From positions 1-31,237 of the forward strand of contig CAJUAF010000028.1 of NCBI GenBank assembly GCA_910584365.1: a stretch of DNA of 31,237 nt. The letters run 5' to 3'. The notes under the pieces are model-generated. The model was not told the origin of the DNA, did no database searches, and saw nothing but the letters and a program-made list of their open reading frames with translations. This DNA is from an uncultured Muribaculaceae bacterium. GTDB lineage: Bacteria; Bacteroidota; Bacteroidia; Bacteroidales; Muribaculaceae. This document shows, one piece after another, positions 16,575 through 26,300 of the stretch (positions are counted from its first letter, which is position 1; each line of letters starts with the position of its first letter). The translations under genes were made by a program, and so were the position numbers.

Positions 16575-18200
16575 ATGAAAAAAATATATATTTTCGCACT
16601 GGCTGTGATAGGGATGCTCTTCTCTTCCTGCAACGATTTCCTGGAGGAAAACGTGCGCGGACAGGAGAACCTGGACACCTATTTCCAAGGCCCCGAAGAC
16701 GCCGAGTCGTTCATCATGGGGTGCTACGGCTCAATCACCGAATATACCTGGTGGAAAATCGAGCGTATGTGGATTCTCGCCGATATGTGTACCGACGACT
16801 ACTGGATGGGCAACACCGGCCAGCCCCAGGAGGAATACATCTCCCTGGCCCACTACCAGGGCGTAGGACAGTCCAACGGCTCAATCTGCGACTTCTGGCA
16901 GTACCGTTACAAGGGAATCCTGCGCTGCAACATCGCCCTCGACCGTCTGCCAGACGTTCCCATGGACGAGAACCTCAAGGCCCGCTTCATCGCCGAGGCC
17001 AAATTTCTCCGCGCCTATTTCTATTTCGACCTGGTGAAGAACTTCGGAGGAGTTCCCCTGGTGACCGGCTTCGTAATGCCCCACGAAGTGGAGGGAATCA
17101 CCCGCTCAAGCCTCGAGGAATGTTATGCCTTCATCGAGAAAGACTTCAGCGAAGCCGCTCCCTATCTTCCCGACCGCGCCAGCCTTTCCGCCGGCGATGC
17201 CGGCCGCGCCACCCGCGGCGCCGCCCTCGCTTTCCTGGGTAAAGCGCAAGTCTACAACGGAGAGTTCGCCGCAGCCTACAAGACTCTCGGAGAACTCATC
17301 TCCACCAACCAGTATGATCTCATGCCCGAATTCGGACAGAACTGGAACATCGACTACCCCAACAACATCGAATCCATCTTCGAGGTACAGAACATCTACG
17401 ACGAGACTTACAAACTCGGAGGCAACATCCCCATGGTCAGCGGCAACCGCATGAGCGGCGACATGGACGGATGGGGCTGGGGAGTTCCCACCGCCAATCT
17501 CGAGGCCGCTTTCATCGAAGCCGGCGACACCGAGCGTCTGCGCTGGACAATCGTGAAGAACGGCGCCAAGTCAATCGCCGGAGAAAACAATTTCGCCGGT
17601 CTGGTATCGAAGCAGGGGAACCGCAACGGCGACAACTCCTACTACATCAACCCGGCCCACAACAAATCTCAGCGTATCAGCCGCAAGCACTACGTACCCT
17701 TCGACAAGCGGCCCGCCAAGTTCGGCCAGGAAAGTATGTCGCCCCTGAACTACACGATTCTGCGCTACGCCGACATCCTGCTCCTTTATGCCGAAGCCTG
17801 CAACGAGACCGGCCAGGACACCCAGGCCCGTCAGGCCCTCAACCGTGTCCGTGCCCGCGTAGGACTGGGAGAAGTGACCGCCTCGGGCAATGACCTCCGC
17901 AAGGCTATCCGCCTGGAACGCCGTCTGGAACTCGCCACCGAGGCCCAGCGCCTATACGACATCCGCCGCTGGACCGACGACAACGGCAAGAAGGTAGTCT
18001 GCAATCTCATGGGCCCCGACGGCTCTTTTGTCCGCTGGAACACAGGCGCCAGCGCCGACCCCATCGAAATGGCCAACCAGAACGAAGCCTCCGACAAAGG
18101 CATAACCTTCATCGAGGGACGCGACCTTGTCTTCCCGATTCCCCTCTATGAGGTCACCATGTCGGAAGGACGTATCGCCCAGAATCCGGGATGGCAGTAA
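16575..18200 (+). CDS. SusD/RagB-family glycan-binding lipoprotein
   Basis: The 541-residue product has a lipoprotein signal ending LFSSC (Cys19) and the SusD N-terminal pattern CNDFLEEN. Family features include RCNIALDRLPDV, KFLRAYFYFDLVKNFGGVPLV near 145-165, tetratricopeptide-like helices, and the C-terminal RxxRRLELATEAQRLYDIRRW segment followed by LVFPIPLYEVTMS...NPGWQ. It is the lid that sits on the SusC barrel and binds the incoming glycan. The length is usual for the family. No promoter is seen in the short gap after SusC. Confidence 0.96.
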   Translation: MKKIYIFALAVIGMLFSSCNDFLEENVRGQENLDTYFQGPEDAESFIMGCYGSITEYTWWKIERMWILADMCTDDYWMGNTGQPQEEYISLAHYQGVGQSNGSICDFWQYRYKGILRCNIALDRLPDVPMDENLKARFIAEAKFLRAYFYFDLVKNFGGVPLVTGFVMPHEVEGITRSSLEECYAFIEKDFSEAAPYLPDRASLSAGDAGRATRGAALAFLGKAQVYNGEFAAAYKTLGELISTNQYDLMPEFGQNWNIDYPNNIESIFEVQNIYDETYKLGGNIPMVSGNRMSGDMDGWGWGVPTANLEAAFIEAGDTERLRWTIVKNGAKSIAGENNFAGLVSKQGNRNGDNSYYINPAHNKSQRISRKHYVPFDKRPAKFGQESMSPLNYTILRYADILLLYAEACNETGQDTQARQALNRVRARVGLGEVTASGNDLRKAIRLERRLELATEAQRLYDIRRWTDDNGKKVVCNLMGPDGSFVRWNTGASADPIEMANQNEASDKGITFIEGRDLVFPIPLYEVTMSEGRIAQNPGWQ

Positions 18201-18244
18201 TTTCTCCGGCACCAGAACTTTTCCTTTGTTAATTTTTGAAGAAA

Positions 18245-19837
18245 ATGAAACCTGATATATTTTCCTTACTGATAGCCGCAGCCGGACTGACCGCAGCCTC
18301 CTCCTGCAGCGACTATGCATACGAGCCGGGCGACCCGGCCCCGGCCCGCGACCCGATGGAAGCGGCCGTAGAAAAACAAGTCTCCATCAATCCTGCCATA
18401 ACATACCAGACGATGCAGGGCATCGGCGCCAGCGACTGCTGGATGGGTAACTGGGTAGGGCGCGACTGGACCGGCTGCCGCGAGCAGATCGCCCGGCTGA
18501 TGTTCTCCCGGAAGATTGTCGACGGCCAGCCCGAGGGAATCGGTATGTCGATGTGGCGCGTCAACCTCGGAGCCGGCTCGGCCGAGCGCGGCGACAAGTC
18601 CGGAGTACAGACCGTCCATCGCCGCGCCGAAAGTTTCCGCGGTGCCGACGGCGGCTACGACTGGTCGAAATGCGCCGGTCAGCGCTACTTCATGGAGCAG
18701 GCCCGCGATATGGGTACCGAGAAGTTTGTATTCTTCAGCAACAGTCCCCTGGTGGAATACACCTACAATGGACAGGCCCGCAACGACCGCGGCAACAACT
18801 CCAACCTGATGCCCCGCTGCTACGGACAGTTCGCCGACTATCTTGCCGACGTCACCCGTCATTTCACCGACGAAGGCTACAATATCTCCCACCTTTCCCC
18901 GATCAACGAACCCAACAACACCTGGAACGGCCACGACCAGGAGGGATGCGGATGGACCGTAGAGGAGGCCGCCCGTCTGACCCGCGAAATCGACCGCGCC
19001 TTCACCGAGCGCTCCCTCTCCACGGGAATTCTGCTCGGCGAAGGGGATAGCTGGGAATGTTTCACCGGCGACAAATGGACCCAGGGTGGCGCTCCCTCCC
19101 GGTTCTGGACTCCCGGTGACGAAGCCTATATCGGCGACCTTACCCACGTGGCTCCCCTTTACTGCTGTCACAGCTACTGGACCGACACGGCCTGGGACAC
19201 CCAGCGCTCCGTGCGCTCCCAGGTAGCCGACATGGCCGGACGTTACGGCCTGGAGGTATGGCAGAGCGAATGGTGTATGCTCGGCGACGATATCCCCAAG
19301 GATGAGTTCCCGGGCCACGTATCGGCTTCCGACATGGACCGAGCCCTTCACATGACCAAGGTGATGCACAATGACTTCACCGTCGCCAACGTCAGCTCCT
19401 GGTGCTACTGGGTGGCCATGGACGCTCCCTTCGGCTCCAACGGCAACCGCTGGCTCCTGATTTACCTCAATCTGGCCGGTGAGAGCGTCTTCGACGGCGA
19501 AGGCACCTGCGCCGCCTCCTCCAATCTCTGGGCGCTGGGCAACTTCAGCCTTTTCGTGCGCCCGGGATTCAAACGCGTGGATCTCGCCACCAAAGAGAGC
19601 AAGAATTTCTTCGGCTCGGCCTATATCTCGCCTGACGGGCGCCGTCTTGTGGCCGTCTATACCAACATGAGCAACAAGCCCGTGCGCCTGGCCACCACGG
19701 CCCCCGGATGGGAAAACGCCTCCGTGACAACCTATACCACCTCCGCCTCCAAGAACCTCGCTGGCGCTCCGGTGGCTGCCGGGAGCCAGGTGGCTCTTGA
19801 TCCTCAGAGCGTCACAACCGTTGTCTATGATCTCTAA
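18245..19837 (+). CDS. GH30-type glycoside hydrolase lipoprotein, candidate endo-beta-1,6-galactanase
   Basis: The 530-residue product starts at the ATG giving MKPDIFSLL; the TTG 9 nt earlier is less likely. The lipoprotein signal ends AASSC (Cys21). The catalytic barrel begins YQTMQGIGASDCWMG near residue 55. The probable acid/base is Glu222 in SPINEPNNTW and the probable nucleophile Glu342 in VWQSEWCML, both at the places expected for clan GH-A family 30. A C-terminal beta-sandwich (from about 440; FFGSAYISPDGRRLVAVYTN) completes the GH30 architecture. The aromatic-rich active-site loops and galactan context suggest the endo-beta-1,6-galactanase branch of GH30 rather than glucosylceramidase or xylanase. 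That specificity is inference. A surface location is likely. GH2 follows 12 nt later. Confidence 0.85.
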   Translation: MKPDIFSLLIAAAGLTAASSCSDYAYEPGDPAPARDPMEAAVEKQVSINPAITYQTMQGIGASDCWMGNWVGRDWTGCREQIARLMFSRKIVDGQPEGIGMSMWRVNLGAGSAERGDKSGVQTVHRRAESFRGADGGYDWSKCAGQRYFMEQARDMGTEKFVFFSNSPLVEYTYNGQARNDRGNNSNLMPRCYGQFADYLADVTRHFTDEGYNISHLSPINEPNNTWNGHDQEGCGWTVEEAARLTREIDRAFTERSLSTGILLGEGDSWECFTGDKWTQGGAPSRFWTPGDEAYIGDLTHVAPLYCCHSYWTDTAWDTQRSVRSQVADMAGRYGLEVWQSEWCMLGDDIPKDEFPGHVSASDMDRALHMTKVMHNDFTVANVSSWCYWVAMDAPFGSNGNRWLLIYLNLAGESVFDGEGTCAASSNLWALGNFSLFVRPGFKRVDLATKESKNFFGSAYISPDGRRLVAVYTNMSNKPVRLATTAPGWENASVTTYTTSASKNLAGAPVAAGSQVALDPQSVTTVVYDL

Positions 19838-19849
19838 CCTTCTCCTGAA

Positions 19850-22291
19850 ATGCAGAATAGCCTTATAAACAACCTCCACCGCCTGGCGGCAGTCTGCGGA
19901 CTGCTGCTGGGGGTGGCCCCCTGTGGGAGTGCGCAGCTGTCAACGGGCGTTGCGGAAAACTTCAACAAGGAATGGGTCTTTTCCCTTGACCGAGATTCCG
20001 TGGCCCCGGCGGCTCCCGCTTTCGATGACGCGTCATGGCGCCGTCTGACCCTCCCCCACGACTGGAGTATCGAAAAACTTCCTTCCCCGAGTCTCAACGC
20101 CTGCACCGGGTTCTTCCCCGGCGGTCTGGGCTGGTATCGCAAGCACTTTACCGTCAGCGATTCCCTTCCCGTCCACTATGTCTACTTCGAAGGGGTCTAC
20201 AACCGTAGCGAAGTATATGTCAACGGCCGCCTTGTCGGCAAACGCCCCAACGGCTACATCTCTTTCTACTATGACATCACCCCCTACCTCAAGGAGGGGG
20301 ACAACGTAATGGCCGTCAAAGTAGACCACACCCGCGAGGCCGATTCCCGGTGGTACACCGGCTCGGGAATCTACCGCGATGTATATCTTGTCCACACTCC
20401 CGAGACGCATCTCGCTCCCTGGGGACTGGGCTGGAAAGCGTCATCCGTCACCCCGAAATCAGCTACGGTAGACGTCGAATTCGAGACCGTCTCCCCGGAC
20501 GCCAGGCCCCTTAAAGTCGCAGCCACACTGACCGATGCCGACGGACGGGTGGTAGCCCGCGGCAACGCCTCCGCAAAGGGGGGCGGGAAAGGGACCATGA
20601 AACTCAAGGTCTCCAATCCCCGCCTGTGGGACATCGATTCCCCCTCGCTCTACCGGCTCGACGTGCAGCTTATTGCCGACGGCAAGCGCATCGACGGTGC
20701 TTCATGCAACGTCGGTCTCCGATCCCTCCGTTTCGATCCCGACAAAGGATTCTTCCTCAACGGCCGCAACACGAAAGTCAAGGGAGTATGCCTCCATCAT
20801 GACGCCGGAGTGCTGGGAGCCGTAGTTCCGCGCGACGTATGGAAACGCCGTCTGGCCAACCTGAAAGCCCTCGGCGCCAACGCCATCCGCATGAGCCATA
20901 ACCCCCAGGCCCCGGTGGTCTACGACCTGTGTGATGAGATGGGCCTCCTTGTAATGGACGAGGCCAGTGACGAATGGGAATTCCCAAAGCGCAAATGGGT
21001 GACGGGATGGAACGTCGGCACCCCCAAGTTCGAGGGAAGCTATGACTTCTTCAACGAATGGATCGAGCGCGACGTGGCCGACATGGTACGCCGCGACCGC
21101 AACCATCCCTGCGTCACTTTCTGGAGCATCGGCAACGAAGTGGACTATCCCAATGATCCCTACTCCCACCCCATCCTCGACCATGCCGCCGGTATCAACC
21201 AGCCGAATTTCGGCGGTTACGATCCCTCCGCCCCCTCGGCCATGAGAATCGGGGAAATCGCCGGACGCCTTGCCCCCATCGTGAGGGCCATAGATCCGAG
21301 CCGCCCCGTCACCGGCGCTCTCGCCGGAGTAGTGATGTCCAATCAGACAGCCTATCCCTCGGCCGTGGACCTTGTGGGTTACAACTATACCGAGGACCGC
21401 TATGCCATCGACCACGAAACCTATCCCGAGCGCATAATCTACGGAAGCGAGAATGTTCACAGCTATGATGCGTGGCTGGCCGTAAGGGACAATGACCATA
21501 TCTTCGGCCAGTTCCTCTGGACCGGCACCGATTATCTCGGCGAATCCAATCCCTGGCCCTCACGCGGACTCGGAACCGGACTGCTCGACTTCGGCAGCTT
21601 CATGAAGCCGCGCGGCAAATTCCGCAAATCGCTCTGGAGCGACGAACCTGTGGCTTATCTCGGCGCTTATCCCAAAGGCGAGGGGGAACCGGGCCTGTGG
21701 ATTGACGCACCCGAGGCATGGAACTATACCGACGGCGAGATGATGCGCGTGGTATGCTACACAAATTGCCCCTCGGTACGCCTGACGCTCAACGGCCAGA
21801 CCGTGGCCACCGCGACCGACGCCGACCGGCGCGAGGGTATGATGGCATGGGATATTCCATTCCGCGAAGGAGAACTCAAGGCTGAAGGTCTCGACGGAGA
21901 AGGTAAGGTGACTGTCACTGACCGTCTTCTTACTACCGGACGCCCCTATGCCCTGCGCGTAAGCTCCGACCGAGACCGTCTCGACGACCCCGACGGCGTA
22001 GCCCACGTGACCGTAGAGGTCATCGACGAGGAGGGACGCCGCATCCCCCTGGCCGACAACATGATCCGCTGCGAGGTGGAATCCGGCAGACTGCTCGGTC
22101 TGGAAGGAACGGGCAATACCGACATGAGCCATCCCCGCGCCTGCGAACGCCGCGCCTCCAACGGCCGAGTCCTGGCCTATATCGCCGCCGACTCCTCCGG
22201 CTCCCCGGTGAAGGTGAAGTTCACCTCCCCCCTCCTGAAGGGGACATCCATCGAGCTGGGCGCCCCGCTGGCCGCGGCCAATCAAGAATAA
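19850..22291 (+). CDS. GH2 beta-galactosidase
   Basis: The 813-residue exo-acting enzyme should release galactose from the non-reducing ends of imported oligosaccharides. A signal peptide of about 28 residues (LLLGVAPCGSA) lacks a good lipobox, so a periplasmic location is likely. The sugar-binding domain (FNKEWVFSLDRD; LPHDWSIEK; GLGWYRKHF), the Ig-like domain (about 180-290) and the TIM barrel (GVCLHHDAGVLGA) are in the usual order. The acid/base is Glu430 in WSIGNEVDYP and the nucleophile Glu534 in IIYGSENVHSY. A C-terminal extension with Ig-like domains follows (about 600-813). The length is that of Bacteroides GH2 galactosidases rather than the 1000-residue LacZ type. Galactose specificity is inferred from neighbours; other GH2 activities such as glucuronidase are less likely. 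Confidence 0.9.
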   Translation: MQNSLINNLHRLAAVCGLLLGVAPCGSAQLSTGVAENFNKEWVFSLDRDSVAPAAPAFDDASWRRLTLPHDWSIEKLPSPSLNACTGFFPGGLGWYRKHFTVSDSLPVHYVYFEGVYNRSEVYVNGRLVGKRPNGYISFYYDITPYLKEGDNVMAVKVDHTREADSRWYTGSGIYRDVYLVHTPETHLAPWGLGWKASSVTPKSATVDVEFETVSPDARPLKVAATLTDADGRVVARGNASAKGGGKGTMKLKVSNPRLWDIDSPSLYRLDVQLIADGKRIDGASCNVGLRSLRFDPDKGFFLNGRNTKVKGVCLHHDAGVLGAVVPRDVWKRRLANLKALGANAIRMSHNPQAPVVYDLCDEMGLLVMDEASDEWEFPKRKWVTGWNVGTPKFEGSYDFFNEWIERDVADMVRRDRNHPCVTFWSIGNEVDYPNDPYSHPILDHAAGINQPNFGGYDPSAPSAMRIGEIAGRLAPIVRAIDPSRPVTGALAGVVMSNQTAYPSAVDLVGYNYTEDRYAIDHETYPERIIYGSENVHSYDAWLAVRDNDHIFGQFLWTGTDYLGESNPWPSRGLGTGLLDFGSFMKPRGKFRKSLWSDEPVAYLGAYPKGEGEPGLWIDAPEAWNYTDGEMMRVVCYTNCPSVRLTLNGQTVATATDADRREGMMAWDIPFREGELKAEGLDGEGKVTVTDRLLTTGRPYALRVSSDRDRLDDPDGVAHVTVEVIDEEGRRIPLADNMIRCEVESGRLLGLEGTGNTDMSHPRACERRASNGRVLAYIAADSSGSPVKVKFTSPLLKGTSIELGAPLAAANQE

Positions 22292-22296
22292 GTCAA

Positions 22297-22308
22297 TAAC
22301 CTAACTTA
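22297..22308 (+). repeat. 12-nt leader motif TAACCTAACTTA, copy 2
   Basis: It lies 14 nt before the ATG of the SusE/F-like gene, within the 31-nt gap after GH2. It is identical to copies 1 and 3. No promoter -7 element is seen immediately upstream, so the motif does not depend on a nearby transcription start. Confidence 0.6.
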
Positions 22309-22322
22309 CACATACTTCAACC

Positions 22323-23201
22323 ATGAAAAGGATTTTGTTTTTTTCCTTCGCCCTGGTGATGGCCCTGGCTCTCCGCGCCGAGGTTGCCCAGACTCTGTAT
22401 CTCATCGGCGAGCCTGCCGGCGGATGGGACACCTCGAAAGGACTTGAGATGACCAAGACAGCCGAAGGTGTCTTTGAAATCGACGCCGAACTCTCCGGTA
22501 CAAGCAGTTTCGGCTTCGTCAAGACCCTCGGCGGTGACTGGACAGCCTTCAACTCCTGCCGCTACACTCCCACCGTAAAGGGGCAGACTCCGGTAATCGG
22601 CGAGAACGAAATGGTCTACACCGGCGATGATTCCAACGACTATTCATGGGACCTCGGTGCCGGCAACTGGCATTTCAAGGTCGACACCAACACCATGAAA
22701 TTCATCCTCAGCGAAGGGGGAGGCGACACTCCCAATCCTCCCGCTCCCCAGGCCGATCTCTTCTTCGTAGGAGAGGTGACGAACTGGTGTTTCATTGACG
22801 AATACAAGATGACGGCCAATGACAACGTGTACACCTACACCACCGGTGTCATCCGCGGAGGTATCCCCTTCAAACTCTCCGATACCAACTGGAAGACCGC
22901 TTATACTTCCAGGAACGAAGAGATGCTCCCGGGCAACACCTATGAGGTTGTCACCGGCGACGGACTCCCCAACATGAGTATGGCGGCCGACGTTGAAGAT
23001 GCCGAACTGATTCTCGACGTCGAAGCCCGTACTCTCACCGTCCGCGGCACCGCCGCCGGAGTGGCTGACGTCCTTGCCGAACTTGACGGCGACGTTCCCG
23101 CCGAATACTTCACCCTCGCAGGCGTCAGGGTAGAGAATCCCGGTCCGGGCCTCTACATCGTCCGCCGCGGCGCAAAGGTTTCCAAAGTCCATATCCGCTG
23201 A
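22323..23201 (+). CDS. SusE/F-like secreted binding protein with C-terminal sorting-like motif
   Basis: The 292-residue product has a signal peptide (MKRILFFSFALVMALALRAEV) without a lipobox cysteine, unlike normal SusE or SusF. Two modules with the SusE/F start pattern follow: LYLIGEPAGGWD (about 25-130) and LFFVGEVTNWC (about 144-245). They are joined by a Gly/Pro linker (EGGGDTPNPPAPQ). The last 32 residues (YFTLAGVRV...PGPGLYIVRRGAKV...HIR) resemble the end of a type 9 secretion sorting domain and match the C-terminus of the GH53 protein downstream. The role is probably binding of galactan or its fragments outside the cell. Surface attachment could depend on the C-terminal motif instead of a lipid anchor. 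No enzymatic motif is present. Confidence 0.75.
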   Translation: MKRILFFSFALVMALALRAEVAQTLYLIGEPAGGWDTSKGLEMTKTAEGVFEIDAELSGTSSFGFVKTLGGDWTAFNSCRYTPTVKGQTPVIGENEMVYTGDDSNDYSWDLGAGNWHFKVDTNTMKFILSEGGGDTPNPPAPQADLFFVGEVTNWCFIDEYKMTANDNVYTYTTGVIRGGIPFKLSDTNWKTAYTSRNEEMLPGNTYEVVTGDGLPNMSMAADVEDAELILDVEARTLTVRGTAAGVADVLAELDGDVPAEYFTLAGVRVENPGPGLYIVRRGAKVSKVHIR

Positions 23202-23220
23202 TTTATACCAGCCAATTCTT

Positions 23221-23263
23221 CAGGGAGCGGGCCTGGGACATTTTCCCGCAGTCCCGCTCCCTG
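23221..23263 (+). terminator. Hairpin between the SusE/F-like gene and GH53
   Basis: Exact 11-nt complementary arms CAGGGAGCGGG (23221-23231) and CCCGCTCCCTG (23253-23263) enclose a 21-nt loop that can itself form a short stem. The structure begins 20 nt after the stop codon. No T-tract follows, so it may reduce read-through or stabilise the upstream mRNA rather than end transcription fully. Confidence 0.5.
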
Positions 23264-23293
23264 TTACTACCCCTACCATACCTTACTGTTTAT

Positions 23294-23305
23294 TAACCTA
23301 ACTTA
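23294..23305 (+). repeat. 12-nt leader motif TAACCTAACTTA, copy 3
   Basis: It lies 13 nt before the ATG of the GH53 gene and is preceded by TT, as copy 1 is. It is identical to copies at 12011 and 22297. Confidence 0.6.
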
Positions 23306-23318
23306 TCCACAAATCACA

Positions 23319-26300
23319 ATGAGATCTTTTTTATTGGCGCTGCTGCTGGCAGTGGGCTTCGCCAGAGCTGACGCCCGTTCCCAATATGCCGGGGGCGACA
23401 TATCGTTATTACCTTTATATGAAGAACTTGAATCACAATATTACGACTACGACGGCAATAAGATAGACGACCTCATCCAATGGTATGCCAAGGAAGGCAT
23501 GAACGTGATGCGCGTGCGCCTGATGGTCAATCCCGATCTTTTCGCGAAAAACTATCCTTTCAAGGCTGACGCCAATGTCTGTCAGACTCTCGACTATATA
23601 CTTCCCATCTGTAAGCGCATCAAGGCGGCCGGGATGGACCTTCTGCTCGATTTCCATTACTCCGATTTCTGGGCTGATCCCATGAAGCAATTTACTCCGG
23701 AGGAATGGCGCAATCTGTCGGAGGAAGATCTTCAGCATCAGGTCTACTGGCATACCCGCAATTCACTTGAAAAACTAAAGGAAAACGGCGTCGTGCCTGA
23801 CCTCGTGCAAATCGGCAATGAAATCAGTTTCGGTATGCTCTGGGGCGGTTACTGCGGCACAGACAAAGATGACAACAGCACCGTTACCAATTACAGGGCC
23901 GAAGGGGAAAATGACCGGGAATGCTGGAAGCGTCTCTCCAGACTCCTCAACAAAGGCTCGGAGGCTTGCCGCTTTGTCTGTCCTGACGCAAAAATCATCA
24001 TCCATACCGAGCAGTTGAAAAACCACTGGAATCTCTGGAACTTCTACCGCTGGATTACAAACGAGGAAGAAACCCGGGTTGACTACGATATAATCGGCCT
24101 CAGCTGGTACCCCTATTGGCACGTCCCCGGTGACAAGACCTATGAGGATGTCCTCAAAGCTGAACTCGTAGACCTCCAGAAATACTTCCCGTCCAAGAAA
24201 ATAATGCTTGTGGAATTCAACCAGCCCTACGGCTGGGAAGAATCCGGCTCGCAATCAGGATTCTACGAACGCTATCCGCATACATACGCCGGTCAGGTGA
24301 AAAGCACTCAGGAAACAATCGACATCCTCAACCAGGTCGACAATGCCATCGGCCTTATATGGTGGTGGCCCGAGTTCAACAAAAAAGACTACAAATGGTG
24401 GAACAAATATTCCGACGCAGACAGCGAGCCCTGGAAAGAATGGTACTCCTCAGCTCTGTTCGACAGCAAGACAGGCCGCGCGCTTCCGGCTACCAAAACA
24501 CTGGCCGCTTACGCGAAAGACGAAACGGTCTATTTCACCAATGTGCCCGCCTCATGGACCACTCCCGGCATTTATGCATGGAGTGACGGAGACAACAACA
24601 GCGAAACAGGATGGCCCGGAGCTGCTCTTGAACTTACCGACATGACGTACAAGGGGAAACCCGTCTACAAATATTCCACCACGGGAAATGCCCATAAATA
24701 TATGATTGTCAATAACCGTCATCTCGCCAGCGACGGTAACTGGACCAGCACGGACCAGACCATAGATCTTAATTTTAAGGACGGGGCAATCTACTGGCTC
24801 AGCGACTGGCGCAAAGATGACGGCGGTTCCTGGAAATATGATGTTTATCAGCAGGAAGAGGGTGCCACTCTTGACGCTCCCTGCGTGTATCTCACCAATG
24901 TACCCTCTGACTGGAATAACGTATCCCTGACTGCCTGGAGTCATATTACCGGCACTGACATCAACGAAGTAGACGGGGGTGCGCTTGAGCAGCTGACTGA
25001 CCGGACTTATAACGGAAAGCCTGTCTATAAATACACTTTCACCGGTTCTACCCACGAGACACTGCTTTTCCACAACCGTCCCGGAGGCAACTGGGACGAC
25101 AACTATGTGGCGGTTTCCAGGCCGTTTGTCAACGGTGCGCTCTACATCCTTTCCGACGGCAAGAACGCGGAGAACAACACCAAATACTCCGCGCCCTACC
25201 TCCTGAACCCCAGCTTCGACGGTAACTTCAACACCTATTCCGAGGCTGCGTCGGAAATATATCTTTTCGGTTACATCAACGGACAGTCCGACTGGAAAAA
25301 CAGCGACAATCCCAACGGTACGCGCGACCGCATGATTGCGGGCAAATGCGCCGGCAGCACCTACACTTTTCACCTTGATATCGAGAGGGAAAGCTGGTTC
25401 CGGCTCCGCGTGGGCGATACCGAATACGGTCCGAGGGATAAAACCGACCGCACTCTTTCCGCGCCGCAGAATGAAATCTATACCGCTCCTTTCGACACCG
25501 ACAACGACAACGGCGTCTTCAAGGTAGCGCCGGGCAACTACACCGTAACGGTGGAATACCGCGGAAGCGACAACGGCTATATGCTCAGCATCGCCGAACG
25601 CCAGGCCCCCGTCCAGTATCCCGATATGTATCTTATATCGGATGTTAAATCATGGTCGGTGACTGCCGACCATGGTCTCCGTCATGACGGAAACGGGGTC
25701 TATCGTCTGTGGCTCCAGGACGGTCTTCCCGCCGGATACTATAAAATCTCCAATCCCAACGTCAGAGACCCCTATTCGCTTAACAGCAACATCCTCCCCA
25801 ACCATACATACTACTGCAGTTCAAACCGCTGCAAAGGGGATGATATGCATATCGACAAAGATATTCCCGGCCCTGTAACGGTTGTATTCGACTACATCAA
25901 CAGCACCGTGCATATCGAAGCGCCCAACTATCAGGCGCCCCAGGACAACAGCCGCCGCCTATACATCCATTTCGGTCAGAATATCCGCTATCATGCAGCG
26001 AATCCAGAAACCACAGTGCCGAAGGTGCATCTGTATGCCACCACCCAGTTCAGAGTACCGTCCGACAGGGTTCTCCTCGAAAGCAACTCTTTCGAGATGA
26101 CCCGCGTAGTCTCCGATGACCCTACCTACGACCTGTGGTATTACGACCTGACCGATGACCAGCTGTCCTGGGCGAAAGACGCCACTTTCTTTTTCGAGAA
26201 CAAGGAAGGAAATCTGGAGACCTACACCTGCGGACGACTCGTCGACGGCGACGACTTCAACTGGGACTTCGAACACTGGCTCAGATATATCTATTATGTC

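Noticed and set aside
13979..16678. 899-codon open frame on the minus strand across susC
   Set aside because: Its codons are the exact reverse complements of the susC codons. It is open only because susC avoids TTA, CTA and TCA. The translated product has no recognisable domain.
18266..19879. 537-codon minus-strand frame over the GH30 gene
   Set aside because: It is also in register with the sense codons and explained by codon bias; the product is a Gly/Val/Ala-rich shadow with no motif.
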